Shown one piece after another: positions 19,044 through 27,405 of a DNA stretch of 64,000 nt (position 1 is its first letter; every line of letters starts with the position of its first letter). This DNA comes from an uncultured Bacteroidales bacterium. GTDB taxonomy: Bacteria > Bacteroidota > Bacteroidia > Bacteroidales > F082. A program made the position numbers and the translations under genes. The stretch covers positions 62,001 through 126,000 of the forward strand of contig ONKQ01000014.1 of the NCBI GenBank assembly GCA_900318465.1, read 5' to 3'. The notes beneath the pieces are model-generated. The model saw only the letters and a list, made by a program, of their open reading frames with translations, did not search any database and was not told the origin of the DNA.

Positions 19044-20044
19044 CTTCTATGCTCCTTCTTCACTACTACGCTCATTCCTGGACGCAAGTCACTTGACACC
19101 TGAAGCGGTGTGGCGCGTACTTCAAAGGTCTTGAGGTCGTATTGTCCCGTTTCCTTGGTGGCTTTCCAAGCTGCATAGTCGCCAAGGTCTTTCATGTAAC
19201 TGACTTTCAGCCTGATGGTGCTGTCGATAGCAGGGACATACGCATCAAACTCTGTATCAACGGGATAGTCTTTCAAGCAGTCCTCACGCATGTTGAAAGT
19301 CACCCATAAGTCATCCATTTGGGCGATATTCATGATCGGAGCACCTGTGCCCACCAATTCACCCACATGCGGAAAGATTTCACTCACCTCGCCATCGGCG
19401 TATGCAGTAAGCACCGTCTCATGGATGTATGAGTTGACCTCAGCCAACGCGCCTCGCGCCTGCATCACTTGGGCAGCGGCCATTTGCTTGTCCTCAGATC
19501 GGGCACCTTCGAGAGCAAGGTCATACTGCGACTTGGCTGCTTTCTCGGTAGCCAATGCTGCGTCGTATTGAGCCTTCGCCTCATCATATTTCTGCTCGCT
19601 CACCACGCCGTCTGCGTAAAGGTTGCTGACACGGTTGAACGACTTTTGGGCGATTTCAACGCCCACGATGGCTTTCTGCCACATTTCGTAAGCGCCTTCA
19701 ATTTGGGCCTTCTGTGCACCATGCTGAGCTTTGGCACTTTGTGCTCTGGCCGCTCTTTCCACAGCCTCAGCCTGTGCTTTTTTGGCCTCTACTTCGGGTG
19801 CCTCAAGGATGGCAAGGGTGTCTCCCTTCCTCACCATCTGTCCCTCATGGACCTTGTACTCCAAGATACGTCCCGGCACCTTGCTCGAGACACGATACTC
19901 CGTTACTTCAGCCTGTCCTTGCAGGTATTCCGTTTCTTTGTGGAAGGTGAGAATGCCAATGATGCAAACCACCGCAATCACACACGCCAGCACTCCCAGC
20001 GCCAAGTACGTGTTTACTCTTTGTTCTTTTACTGTTGTTGACAT
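19040..20044 (-). CDS. HlyD family secretion protein (membrane fusion adaptor)
   Basis: 334 residues. One N-terminal membrane anchor (about 14-33) is followed by a biotinyl-lipoyl-like half (VSSKVPGRILEYKVHEGQMVRKGDTLAILEAPE), an Ala/Gln/Lys-rich coiled-coil hairpin (about 87-205), the second lipoyl half (ADGEVSEIFPHVGELVGTGAPI) and a beta-barrel domain. This is the periplasmic adaptor linking the ABC-2 permeases to the TolC-type protein encoded just upstream. Its stop overlaps the permease start by four bases. Confidence 0.93.
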   Translation of the reverse strand: MSTTVKEQRVNTYLALGVLACVIAVVCIIGILTFHKETEYLQGQAEVTEYRVSSKVPGRILEYKVHEGQMVRKGDTLAILEAPEVEAKKAQAEAVERAARAQSAKAQHGAQKAQIEGAYEMWQKAIVGVEIAQKSFNRVSNLYADGVVSEQKYDEAKAQYDAALATEKAAKSQYDLALEGARSEDKQMAAAQVMQARGALAEVNSYIHETVLTAYADGEVSEIFPHVGELVGTGAPIMNIAQMDDLWVTFNMREDCLKDYPVDTEFDAYVPAIDSTIRLKVSYMKDLGDYAAWKATKETGQYDLKTFEVRATPLQVSSDLRPGMSVVVKKEHRR

Positions 20045-20055
20045 GATATTTGGTT

Positions 20056-20089
20056 ATTTAAAATTCAAAATTTAAAATTCAAAGATTTA
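20056..20089. repeat. AT-rich intergenic spacer repeat
   Basis: TTTAAAATTCAAAATTTAAAATTCAAAGATTTAG-type words fill the gap between the TolC and HlyD genes inside the operon. Same family as at 1171 and 24002. Confidence 0.6.
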
Positions 20090-20092
20090 GGA

Positions 20093-21610
20093 TTATTGAA
20101 GGACACCTGCTGCTTTGCGCAAATTCACATCCGCCATGATGCAATCAATTTTGGCATCAATATATTCGGAATGTGCCTGAAGCCATGCGGTTTGAGCCAA
20201 ATTGAGCACCGACGATTCCACAACACCCTCGCGGAAACCTGCATTGGCCATACGAAGGTTCTCGTCAGCGTCGTTGAGTTTCTCTTGCGACTGTTTCAGA
20301 CGGGAGTCGGCCTCGTTGAGGCGTGTCTCACACTGGCGCACCTGAAGCATGATCATCTCCTTGGTGTCTTCATAGTTATATTGCTGTATCTTGGCTTCAG
20401 CTTTGGCCATACGGGTCTTGTTGTAGCCTTCACCCCAATGGAAAACCGGAATTTTGGCCATCACTCCGAAGCTCCATAATCCAGTGAACTCGTTTTGGAA
20501 TCCGTTGAAGCACGAAGGATTACTGAGGGTATAGTTGCCGAAAGCCCCGATGGTGGGCAGGTAATCGGCTCGGGTGACCCACACCTTTTTGGCGTAGATG
20601 TCGTTGGCCAGGCTGAGGCATCTCAGTTCAGGACGGTTGGTCTCTATTTCGCTCTCCGAATAACAAGGCTTCTGATGGGTGAGCAGCACATCGTCGAGTT
20701 TCTCGTCGGCCAAGACGATATCCGAATCAAGCGGCAGACCGCAGATCTGGCATAGCAACATCTTTGAGAGCGCCAGTCCATTCTGCGCCTTCAGCAAGGC
20801 TGTCTCTGCTTCGTTCAGCTTGACCTTCACTGCCAATTGTTCGGAGTTAGTGGACACGCCTTCCGCGACCATCTTCTCAACATCCGCGTTAAGGGTGCGT
20901 AGCGATTCGGCATAGCTCTCGGCCAGTTTCAGCTTGTTGGCGATACTGACAATCTGCCAATAGGCTTGGTCAGTAGTCACCACCACTTCCTGCTGCTGCA
21001 AATCCAACTTCGACTCGGCCAACCCCTTCAAGTCTTTGGTAATCTGGTTGTAAGCCACAATCTTGCCTCCTGCGAAAATCGGTTGCTGCACCGTAACGAT
21101 GCCCGAGTAAATATTCTTCGTGTCGACATTGAAGGCGTCCGTAACTTGCTCGCCGATTTGGTTCAAGGCGTCTTCAACGTTAAGGCTCATGAAATCGGCA
21201 ACCAGCTTGCTGACGATAGGGTCATTCTGAAGCATCGCCAACGAAATCACAGCCGAAGGGTCGCTCATATAAATGGCCAGCAACTCTTGTCGGTAAGCAT
21301 CAATCTGAGCCTGGGTCATAGTGCCGATGTTGTTGAGTGCGGCAATGTTCTCGTCACTCAGCAGTTGGACGCTCTTGTTGTTGTGCGTGTAAGTGGCGGT
21401 TGCCGACACCTTGGGAAGGTAATTGGCGTATGAGGAGTACATCTCATAACGGGCCTTGTTCACCTCCTCCTCCGACACTTTCAGTTTCTTGTTGTTTTTC
21501 AGTGCCAACTGGTGGCATTCATCCAACGTCAGCACTCTTTGTGCACCAGCCGTCAGCGTCATGCAGCATAACGCCAGCAGCAACATCATGTTTTTCAATC
21601 TTTTAGTCAT
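20093..21610 (-). CDS. TolC family outer-membrane efflux protein
   Basis: 505 residues with a signal peptide (cleavage near AGA-Q, residue 24) and two OEP repeats. Long amphipathic helices rich in A, N, E and Q (LKVSEEEVNKARYEMYSSYANYLPKVSATATYTHNN and the matching LRKAAGVLQ-terminated half) form the trans-periplasmic tunnel. It is the first gene of the export operon, ahead of the HlyD adaptor and two ABC-2 permeases, and is divergent from an AraC-type regulator that probably controls it. Confidence 0.92.
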   Translation of the reverse strand: MTKRLKNMMLLLALCCMTLTAGAQRVLTLDECHQLALKNNKKLKVSEEEVNKARYEMYSSYANYLPKVSATATYTHNNKSVQLLSDENIAALNNIGTMTQAQIDAYRQELLAIYMSDPSAVISLAMLQNDPIVSKLVADFMSLNVEDALNQIGEQVTDAFNVDTKNIYSGIVTVQQPIFAGGKIVAYNQITKDLKGLAESKLDLQQQEVVVTTDQAYWQIVSIANKLKLAESYAESLRTLNADVEKMVAEGVSTNSEQLAVKVKLNEAETALLKAQNGLALSKMLLCQICGLPLDSDIVLADEKLDDVLLTHQKPCYSESEIETNRPELRCLSLANDIYAKKVWVTRADYLPTIGAFGNYTLSNPSCFNGFQNEFTGLWSFGVMAKIPVFHWGEGYNKTRMAKAEAKIQQYNYEDTKEMIMLQVRQCETRLNEADSRLKQSQEKLNDADENLRMANAGFREGVVESSVLNLAQTAWLQAHSEYIDAKIDCIMADVNLRKAAGVLQ

Positions 21611-21742
21611 ATTGATTTCCTTTCTTGTTGATGCTGCAAAGAAACGACATCATTTTCGACTAAAAGGCATCCTTTCGGAATCAAAAACTATCTAAAAGTA
21701 GAAATTCTCACGATTTTTTATACATAATTCAATAATATTATA

Positions 21743-21750
21743 TACTTTTG
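21743..21750 (+). promoter_or_regulatory. -7 element for the AraC-type regulator gene
   Basis: TACTTTTG fits TAnnTTTG sixteen bases before the regulator start. A -33 element is not obvious. A weaker minus-strand TTTCTTTG at 21644-21637 could serve the divergent efflux operon. Confidence 0.45.
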
Positions 21751-21766
21751 CTGAAAATTTCAACAA

Positions 21767-22675
21767 ATGGAGACAACGACACTCAATAGTTTCAGCATCG
21801 CCAAGGTCAAAGAGTTGTTTTTGACGGATGACATTATTAATATAGGAGAGGATTTCATCATGGCGCAGCGCACCAACGAGGCCAATTACAACCTGTTGCG
21901 TTATCCGTGCCGTATCGATGGCTATCTGGTCGCTTTCTGCAAGAAAGGCAGTTTCAAGGGCAGCGTCAACCTGAAAGAATACGAAATCCACGAGGGCATG
22001 ATGGTGCTCAACCTGCCGCAAAACATCATCCGCATCGAGCCCAGCAGCGCCGAAGAGGCCCCCGAGTTGACCATCATCGCGGTCACTTCACAGTTTCTCT
22101 CCCATTTCCGCTCCGACATCACGAAGATGCTGAACGAGGCCATGCAAATACTGGACAACCCTTGCATCACCTTGAAACCCGACGAACTCTCCATCGTGCA
22201 GCAACACATCCAACTCATCAACACGGCCATCCACTCCGATTACGCCTACGCACGCGAGAGCATCAGCCATCTCATCTCCTCGGTGTTTTTCATCTTCGGG
22301 AGTTTCATCAACGAGCGTATGGCAAAACAAAGCGAGGTGGAGCAACCTGTCTCCACCCGTCACAAAATTGTATTTGAGAGATTCATCGACCTGGTCAGCA
22401 AGTACCACAACACGGAACGCAATGTGGGTTTTTATGCCGACAAGCTCTGCATCACGCCAAAATACCTTTCCAAAATCGTGAAAGACACCAGCGGTCAGTC
22501 GGCGCCCCAATGGATCGACCAATATGTCATCCTCGAAGCCAAGCAGTTGCTGAAACACAGCGACCGCTGCATCAAGGAGATCTCAGACGAATTGAATTTT
22601 CCCAATCCCTCATTTTTCTTCAAATACTTCAAGAAACACACGGGATTGACACCGAATCAGTATAGGAATAGTTAA
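21767..22675 (+). CDS. AraC family transcriptional regulator
   Basis: 302 residues. An N-terminal cupin-like sensing domain (about 1-180, with SFKGSVNLKEYEIHEGMMVLNLPQ) is followed by a C-terminal double helix-turn-helix (about 205-302) with the usual sequence features: VGFYADKLCITPKYLSKIVKDTSG, then CIKEISDELNFPNPSFFFKYFKKHTGLTPNQYR. It is divergent from the tolC-hlyD-permease operon across a 156-base gap, the standard arrangement for a local regulator, so it probably controls export in response to an unknown effector. Confidence 0.93.
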   Translation: METTTLNSFSIAKVKELFLTDDIINIGEDFIMAQRTNEANYNLLRYPCRIDGYLVAFCKKGSFKGSVNLKEYEIHEGMMVLNLPQNIIRIEPSSAEEAPELTIIAVTSQFLSHFRSDITKMLNEAMQILDNPCITLKPDELSIVQQHIQLINTAIHSDYAYARESISHLISSVFFIFGSFINERMAKQSEVEQPVSTRHKIVFERFIDLVSKYHNTERNVGFYADKLCITPKYLSKIVKDTSGQSAPQWIDQYVILEAKQLLKHSDRCIKEISDELNFPNPSFFFKYFKKHTGLTPNQYRNS

Positions 22676-22823
22676 AACATTGGCATATTAAAAAATTTAG
22701 GTGTTTCTTTTATTATTACATTTTGAGACATCAAAATGACCTATTTCCGATGCCCAAAAACCTACTTAATCCATAGAAAAACCTAAATATTTCAAAAAAA
22801 GCGTGGCACATGGTTTTATTTCT

Positions 22824-22831
22824 TATCTTTG
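22824..22831 (+). promoter_or_regulatory. -7 element of the serC operon promoter
   Basis: TATCTTTG fits TAnnTTTG and is followed by GCA, a frequent extension. The implied leader is about 60 bases of A-rich sequence. No clear -33 element is visible. Confidence 0.55.
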
Positions 22832-22897
22832 CAGCAAAATAAACGAGTAAAACTTAATCAACAAATTATAAATCAAAACATTAAATCATTATTTGAA

Positions 22898-24001
22898 ATG
22901 AAGCAAGCTTTTAATTTCAACGCAGGTCCCTGCGTACTGCCCAAACAGGCTATCGAAAGCACCGTCAAGGCGCTCTATGATTTCGACAACACCGGCATCG
23001 GTATCGCCGAAATTTCTCACCGCACTCCGGGTTGGGAGCGCATCATGGCTGAAACCCGTCAGCTGTGGCGCGACCTCCTCAACATCCCTGAGGAGTACGA
23101 AGTCCTCTTCCTCGGTGGTGGCGCCAGCACCCAATTCTTCACCGTGCCCGCCAACCTGATGAAGACCAAGGCCGCCTACCTCCAGACCGGCGTCTGGGCC
23201 AAGAAGGCCGCCAAGGAAGCCAAACTGTTCGGTAAAGTCGACATCGTCGCCTCTTCCGAAGAGAAGACCTATACCTACATCCCGAAGGGATACAACATCC
23301 CGCTGGATGCCGACTACTTCCACATCACGACCAACAACACCATCTACGGCACTGAGATCAAGTACGACATGGACTGCCCCATCATGCTCGTCGCTGACAT
23401 GAGCTCCGACATCATGAGCCGTCCCGTCGACGTGAAGAAGTACGGCCTCATCTACGGTGGCGCCCAGAAGAACGTCGGCCCCGCTGGCGTGACCTTCGTC
23501 ATCGTGAAGAAAGACATCCTCGGCAACATTGGCGACCGCGCCTACATGAACCCGCTGCCGACGATGGTTGACTTCCGCACCCACGCTGCTGAGGAAGCCA
23601 AGAACATCAGCATGTTCAACACCCCGCCCGTACTGCCCATCTTCATGATGCACGAAACCCTCGTGTGGTTGAAGGACACCATCGGTGGCGTCGAAGCTAT
23701 GAACAAGATCAACACCAAGAAGTCCAACATGCTCTACGAAGAAATCGACCGCAACAGCATGTTCGTCGGCACCGCCGAGAAGGAAGACCGTTCCATTATG
23801 AACCACTGCTGGGTGATGGCTCCCGGTTACGAGGAGAAGCAAGACGCCTTCATGGCCTTCGCCAAGGAGCGCGGCATGGTCGGCATCAAGGGTCACCGCA
23901 GCGTCGGCGGCTTCCGCGCCAGCCTCTACAACGCCTGCCCGATTGAGGCCGTCGAAGCCCTCGTCCAGTGCATGCAAGACTTTGAAAAAGCGAACAAGTA
24001 A
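22898..24001 (+). CDS. serC: Phosphoserine aminotransferase
   Basis: 367 residues. The ATG at 22898 ([18 protein letters not shown]) is the family start; an in-frame ATG at 22829 lies on the promoter element and is rejected. SerC transaminates 3-phosphohydroxypyruvate to phosphoserine using PLP; the Schiff-base lysine is K191 in [11 protein letters not shown], and the phosphate-binding [10 protein letters not shown] region is near the C-terminus. It is followed 35 bases later by serA, so the serine-biosynthesis genes are co-transcribed. Codon use is strongly biased, suggesting high expression. Confidence 0.97.
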   Translation: MKQAFNFNAGPCVLPKQAIESTVKALYDFDNTGIGIAEISHRTPGWERIMAETRQLWRDLLNIPEEYEVLFLGGGASTQFFTVPANLMKTKAAYLQTGVWAKKAAKEAKLFGKVDIVASSEEKTYTYIPKGYNIPLDADYFHITTNNTIYGTEIKYDMDCPIMLVADMSSDIMSRPVDVKKYGLIYGGAQKNVGPAGVTFVIVKKDILGNIGDRAYMNPLPTMVDFRTHAAEEAKNISMFNTPPVLPIFMMHETLVWLKDTIGGVEAMNKINTKKSNMLYEEIDRNSMFVGTAEKEDRSIMNHCWVMAPGYEEKQDAFMAFAKERGMVGIKGHRSVGGFRASLYNACPIEAVEALVQCMQDFEKANK

Positions 24002-24034
24002 TTCAAGATTTAAAATTCAAAATTCAAAATTTAA
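24002..24034. repeat. AT-rich intergenic spacer repeat
   Basis: Starting right after the serC stop, ATTCAAGATTTAAAATTCAAAA-type words run up to the serA start. Same family as the other operon-joint spacers in the window. Confidence 0.6.
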
Positions 24035-24036
24035 TC

Positions 24037-24974
24037 ATGAAAGTATTAGTTGCTACAGAAAAACCTTTCGCAAAGGTTGCTGTTGATGGAATTAGAAAAG
24101 TCGTCGAAGAGAATGGTTACGAATTGGCTCTCCTCGAAAAATATACCGATGTCAATGACCTCTACAAGGCCGTTGCTGATGCCGACGCTTTAATCGTGCG
24201 CAGCGACAAGGTGACGAAGGAAGTCATCGACCACGCCAACAACCTGAAGATCGTCGTCCGTGCCGGCGCCGGTTACGACAACCTCGACCTCGAGGCTTGC
24301 ACCTCGACCTCGAGGCTTGCACCGCCAAAGGCATCGTGGCCATGAACACCCCCGGCCAAAACAGCAACGCCGTTGCCGAATTGGTGATGGGTATGCTGGT
24401 TTACGCCGTCCGTAACTTCTACAACGGCAAGAGCGGCAGCGAACTGATGGGCAAGAAGCTCGGTTTGTTGGCCTTCGGTAACGTGGGTCGCAACGTGGCC
24501 CGCATCGCCAAGGGCTTCGGTATGGATGTCTATGCCTTCGATGAGTTTGTCCCTGCCGACAAGATTGAAGAGGCTGGCGTTCACGCCGTCGCCAACCGCG
24601 ACGCCCTCTTCGAGACCTGCGACGTGGTCAGCCTGCACATCCCGGCCACTGCCGAGACCAAGCAGAGCATCAACTACGCTGTGGTGAACAAGATGCACAA
24701 AGGTGGCATCCTCGTCAACACCGCCCGCAAGGAAGTCATCAACGAGCCCGAACTGCTCAAGCTGATGGCCGAGCGCACCGACCTCAAGTACATCACCGAC
24801 ATCATGCCCGATGCCGATGCCGAGTTCAAAGCCTTCGAAGGCCGCTACTTCGCCACGCCCAAGAAGATGGGTGCCCAGACCGAAGAAGCCAATATCAACG
24901 CTGGCCTGGCCGCTGCCAACCAGATCGCTGATTTCTTCAAGACTGGCAACAAGCGCTTCCAAGTGAATAAATAA
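24037..24974 (+). pseudogene. serA: D-3-phosphoglycerate dehydrogenase, frameshifted by a 20-bp duplication
   Basis: SerA oxidises 3-phosphoglycerate as the first step of serine synthesis. The first frame (from ATG 24037) encodes residues up to AGAGYDNLDLEACT; the remainder, from TAKGIVAMNTPGQNSNAVAELVMG, lies in another frame to 24974. The cause is an exact tandem copy of ACCTCGACCTCGAGGCTTGC at 24281-24300 and 24301-24320. Removing one copy restores one open frame of 305 residues, the normal short-form length, with the NAD-binding GLLAFGNVGRNVARIAKGFG and the C-terminal SerA region intact. All else looks under normal selection, so either the duplication is very recent, switchable, or an assembly error. 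Confidence 0.9.
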
Positions 24975-24987
24975 TCATTAACCGCAG

Positions 24988-25020
24988 AAGGAGCCGCTAC
25001 CCAAAAAGTGGCGGCTCCTT
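24988..25020 (+). terminator. Stable hairpin after serA
   Basis: AAGGAGCCGCTAC (24988-25000) pairs with GTGGCGGCTCCTT (25008-25020) with one G-U pair, loop CCAAAAA. The following sequence is AATTTC, not a T-run, so it may be a weak terminator or processing/stabilising hairpin separating serC-serA from the downstream genes. Confidence 0.6.
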
Positions 25021-25042
25021 AATTTCATAATCAATCGTCATT

Positions 25043-25300
25043 ATGCCAGAAATAAGTAGTTTTTACGGTATCATTATCTACATGTATTATAAGGAGCATC
25101 AACCTCCTCATTTTCATGTATGGTACAACGAATACCAATGCGAGATTACCATTCAAGACGGTATCATCACAGGCCAGTTGCCTCGTCGCGCTGCCCGTTT
25201 GGTATTTGAATGGCTTGACTTGCATTATGACGAATTGATGGAAAACTGGTACAGATCTGAACGAAAAGAAGCTTTGCTTAAAATAGAGCCCTTGAAATGA
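25043..25300 (+). CDS. DUF4160 domain protein
   Basis: 85 residues with the diagnostic start MPEISSFYGIIIYMYYKEHQPPHFHVWYNEY, including the HxPPHFH block, then ARLVFEWLDLHYDELMENW. DUF4160 proteins are small, of unknown activity and nearly always paired with DUF2442 proteins, an arrangement suspected to be a toxin-antitoxin-like module. The pair here is 7 bases apart. It sits between serA and the DUF1015 gene and is visibly more AT-rich than both, suggesting insertion into the operon. Confidence 0.85.
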   Translation: MPEISSFYGIIIYMYYKEHQPPHFHVWYNEYQCEITIQDGIITGQLPRRAARLVFEWLDLHYDELMENWYRSERKEALLKIEPLK

Positions 25301-25307
25301 CATTACT

Positions 25308-25559
25308 ATGCAAAACCAACTATTGTTCATAAAAATTACCAAAGCGGAATATGTGAAAGATCACATTCTTCGCCTTACCTTTAATGATGGTTCGGTGAAA
25401 TTGTGCGACTTTCTTCCATTAGCTCAAGAGGGCATCTTTTTGAAACTGAAAGATTTGGCTTATTTCAAAAATTTCACACTTGACCCTTGGACGGTAGATT
25501 GGAACAATGAGATTGGTTTTGCACCAGAGTATTTGTATGAAATTGGGGTAGCAGCTTAA
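25308..25559 (+). CDS. DUF2442 domain protein
   Basis: 83 residues: ITKAEYVKDHILRLTFNDGSVKLCDFLPL and a C-terminal DPWTVDWNNEIGFAPEYLYEIG block, both typical of DUF2442. It is the usual partner of the DUF4160 gene immediately upstream. The role is not established; family context suggests a small regulatory or antitoxin-like protein. AT-rich compared with neighbouring serA and DUF1015 genes. Confidence 0.85.
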   Translation: MQNQLLFIKITKAEYVKDHILRLTFNDGSVKLCDFLPLAQEGIFLKLKDLAYFKNFTLDPWTVDWNNEIGFAPEYLYEIGVAA

Positions 25560-25595
25560 CAGATATAATTGATTAATAAATAATTAACTCAAACT

Positions 25596-26918
25596 ATGAG
25601 CACAATCAAACCCTTCAAAGGATGGCGTCCAGGAGTGGACATCGTCCAAAAACTGGCCTCCCGCCCTTACGACGTGCTGAACACAGAAGAAGCCCGCAAG
25701 GAATGTGAAGGCAACCCCTACAGCCTGCTCCACGTGACCAAGGCCGAAATCGACTTGCCCGAAGGCCACAAGGACAGCGACCTCGAAACCTATCTGAAAG
25801 TCGTTGAGAACTTCAACAGTTTCAAGGACTTCGGATGGATCAAACAAGACCAAGAGGAAAAACTCTACATCTATGCCCAAAGCATGAACCCCACCGACGC
25901 CAACGCCCACTGGCAGTATGGCATCGTGGCCTGCGCCTACAGCGAGGACTATGTGAACAAGGTCATCAAGAAGCACGAACTGACCCGTAAGGACAAGGAA
26001 GAGGACCGCATGAAGCACGTGCGCCTCACCAACGCCAACGTCGAGCCTGTGTTCTTCGCCTACCCTGCCGTCGCCGAAATCGACGCCATCGTGAGCAAGA
26101 TCACCGCCGAGAAGCCCATCTACGACTTCATCGCCAAGGAAGACGGTTTCGGCCATCGCTTCTGGATCATCGACGACAAGGCCACCATCGCCCGCTTGGT
26201 TGAACTGTTCGACAAGAAGGTTCCGGCCATGTACATCGCCGACGGTCACCACCGTAGCGCTGCTGCCGCCCTCGTCGGACAGGAGAAGAAGGAAAAGAAC
26301 CCTGCCCACACCGGCAAGGAAGAGTACAACTACTTCATGACCGTCATCTTCCCCGACAACCAGTTGAACGTCATCGACTACAACCGCGTCGTGAAGGACC
26401 TCAACGGCCTCAGCACCAAGGACTTCTTCAAAGCCCTGCAAGAGAACTTCGACATCGAGTGCAAGTGCAACTGCACCAAGGACGGCGGCAAGTGCAACTG
26501 CGAGTTCCCCTGCCACTGCGAGTGCGACACCGAGTACAAGCCCAACAAGCTCCACAACTTCTCGATGTACATCGAGGGCGTGTGGTACAGCCTGACCGCC
26601 AAACCCGGCACCTACGACGACAACGATCCTATCGGTGTGTTGGATGTCACCATCCTCAGCAACCTTGTCCTCGACAAGATTCTGGGCATCAAGGATCTCC
26701 GCACCGACAAGCGCATCGACTTCGTTGGTGGTATCCGTGGCCTCGGCGAACTGAAGCGTCGTGTGGACAGCGGTGAGATGAAGGTCGCCTTCGCGCTCTA
26801 TCCTGTGAGCATGAAGCAGATCATCGACATCGCCGACACGGGCAACATCATGCCTCCCAAGACCACATGGTTTGAGCCTAAACTGCGCTCTGGCCTTGTG
26901 ATTCACACTTTAGATTGA
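25596..26918 (+). CDS. DUF1015 family protein with a cysteine-rich insert
   Basis: 440 residues. Family features are IKPFKGWRPGVD and ASRPYDVLNTEEAR at the N-terminus, YIADGHHRSAAA near residue 213-225, and GGIRGLGELKRRVDSGEMKVAFALYPVSM towards the end. DUF1015 genes commonly follow serC and serA in Bacteroidota and Firmicutes, so a link to serine metabolism is likely but unproven. Unusually, residues 289-310 hold eight Cys and one His in 22 positions, patterned as C-x-C-x-C then CNC, C-x-C-x-C. I do not recall this insert in typical members; it looks like a metal site. Confidence 0.88.
   Translation: MSTIKPFKGWRPGVDIVQKLASRPYDVLNTEEARKECEGNPYSLLHVTKAEIDLPEGHKDSDLETYLKVVENFNSFKDFGWIKQDQEEKLYIYAQSMNPTDANAHWQYGIVACAYSEDYVNKVIKKHELTRKDKEEDRMKHVRLTNANVEPVFFAYPAVAEIDAIVSKITAEKPIYDFIAKEDGFGHRFWIIDDKATIARLVELFDKKVPAMYIADGHHRSAAAALVGQEKKEKNPAHTGKEEYNYFMTVIFPDNQLNVIDYNRVVKDLNGLSTKDFFKALQENFDIECKCNCTKDGGKCNCEFPCHCECDTEYKPNKLHNFSMYIEGVWYSLTAKPGTYDDNDPIGVLDVTILSNLVLDKILGIKDLRTDKRIDFVGGIRGLGELKRRVDSGEMKVAFALYPVSMKQIIDIADTGNIMPPKTTWFEPKLRSGLVIHTLD
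26460..26525 (+). other. Segment encoding a Cys-rich insertion in the DUF1015 protein
   Basis: Residues 289-310 of the DUF1015 protein contain Cys at 289, 291, 293, 300, 302, 306, 308 and 310 plus His at 307. This spacing resembles metallothionein-like or multi-zinc/iron-sulfur ligation and interrupts the otherwise ordinary family sequence just before KPNKLHNFSMYIEG. Confidence 0.7.
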
Positions 26919-26968
26919 TGTTGACACAAAACTATTTGAAGCAGAACAGATTTTTCAAGCCAAAAATA

Positions 26969-27010
26969 AAAAGTATCGCAAAAGTTTCCTACCTTTGCGA
27001 TACTTTTTTT
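26969..27010 (+). terminator. Terminator of the ser operon, overlapping the next promoter
   Basis: AAAGTATCGCAAA (26970-26982) pairs perfectly with TTTGCGATACTTT (26994-27006) around an 11-base loop and runs into a T-tract ending at 27010. The 3' arm also contributes most of the -7 element TACCTTTG (26990-26997), so end of one unit and start of the next share the same bases. Confidence 0.85.
26990..26997 (+). promoter_or_regulatory. -7 element for the small lipoprotein gene
   Basis: TACCTTTG, followed by CG, fits TAnnTTTG, 31 bases before the lipoprotein start; it lies in the loop and 3' arm of the preceding terminator hairpin. Confidence 0.5.
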
Positions 27011-27028
27011 CACTTCCAAAAGGAAAAC

Positions 27029-27391
27029 ATGAGTAAGAAACTGATATGTATTCTCGCCGTATTTGTTGCCCTATTGAATGCGTGTTCCTATAATCACAAC
27101 GCGGATAGATATGTGATAAAAGATGTTTCACAACCATGTAATATCATATTATCTGCATCCGACACAACAACTTGGCCTTCAAGTGTATCAATTCACATAA
27201 TGGGTGTAGTAGATGGAGAATGCACATTCGAAATTGAAAATGGAGCAGCTCGTTACAACACCATTATACTTAAAGACACCATAGATTATCTTTACGAAAA
27301 CGAATGGTACGAACACAAAATCAATCTTAAATACCATCCTGGCCCAAAGACTACAGGGGATAGCATAGTTATTGAATACCGAATGCGGTAG
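27029..27391 (+). CDS. Small lipoprotein of unknown function
   Basis: 120 residues from the ATG at 27029, preceded by AAGGAAAAC as a possible Shine-Dalgarno site. The signal MSKKLICILAVFVALLNAC gives a lipid Cys at residue 19. The mature protein is beta-rich (CNIILSASDTTTWPSSVSIHIMGVVDGECTFEIENG...) and could be a small immunoglobulin-like domain. An ORF from 26915 overlaps the DUF1015 stop and terminator and is not credible as the start. No family is recognised. Confidence 0.65.
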   Translation: MSKKLICILAVFVALLNACSYNHNADRYVIKDVSQPCNIILSASDTTTWPSSVSIHIMGVVDGECTFEIENGAARYNTIILKDTIDYLYENEWYEHKINLKYHPGPKTTGDSIVIEYRMR

Positions 27392-27405
27392 GTTTACAAA
27401 TTGTC

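Noticed and set aside
22889..23977. 362-codon open frame antisense to serC
   Set aside because: Same cause as above: biased codons of a highly expressed gene leave the opposite strand open.
24037..24974. Two separate small genes at serA
   Set aside because: The two frames join exactly at a 20-bp duplication and together make one normal SerA, so they are one broken gene.
25584..26906. 440-codon open frame antisense to the DUF1015 gene
   Set aside because: Antisense image of a gene with strong GAC/GTC/AAG codon bias; no recognisable protein features.
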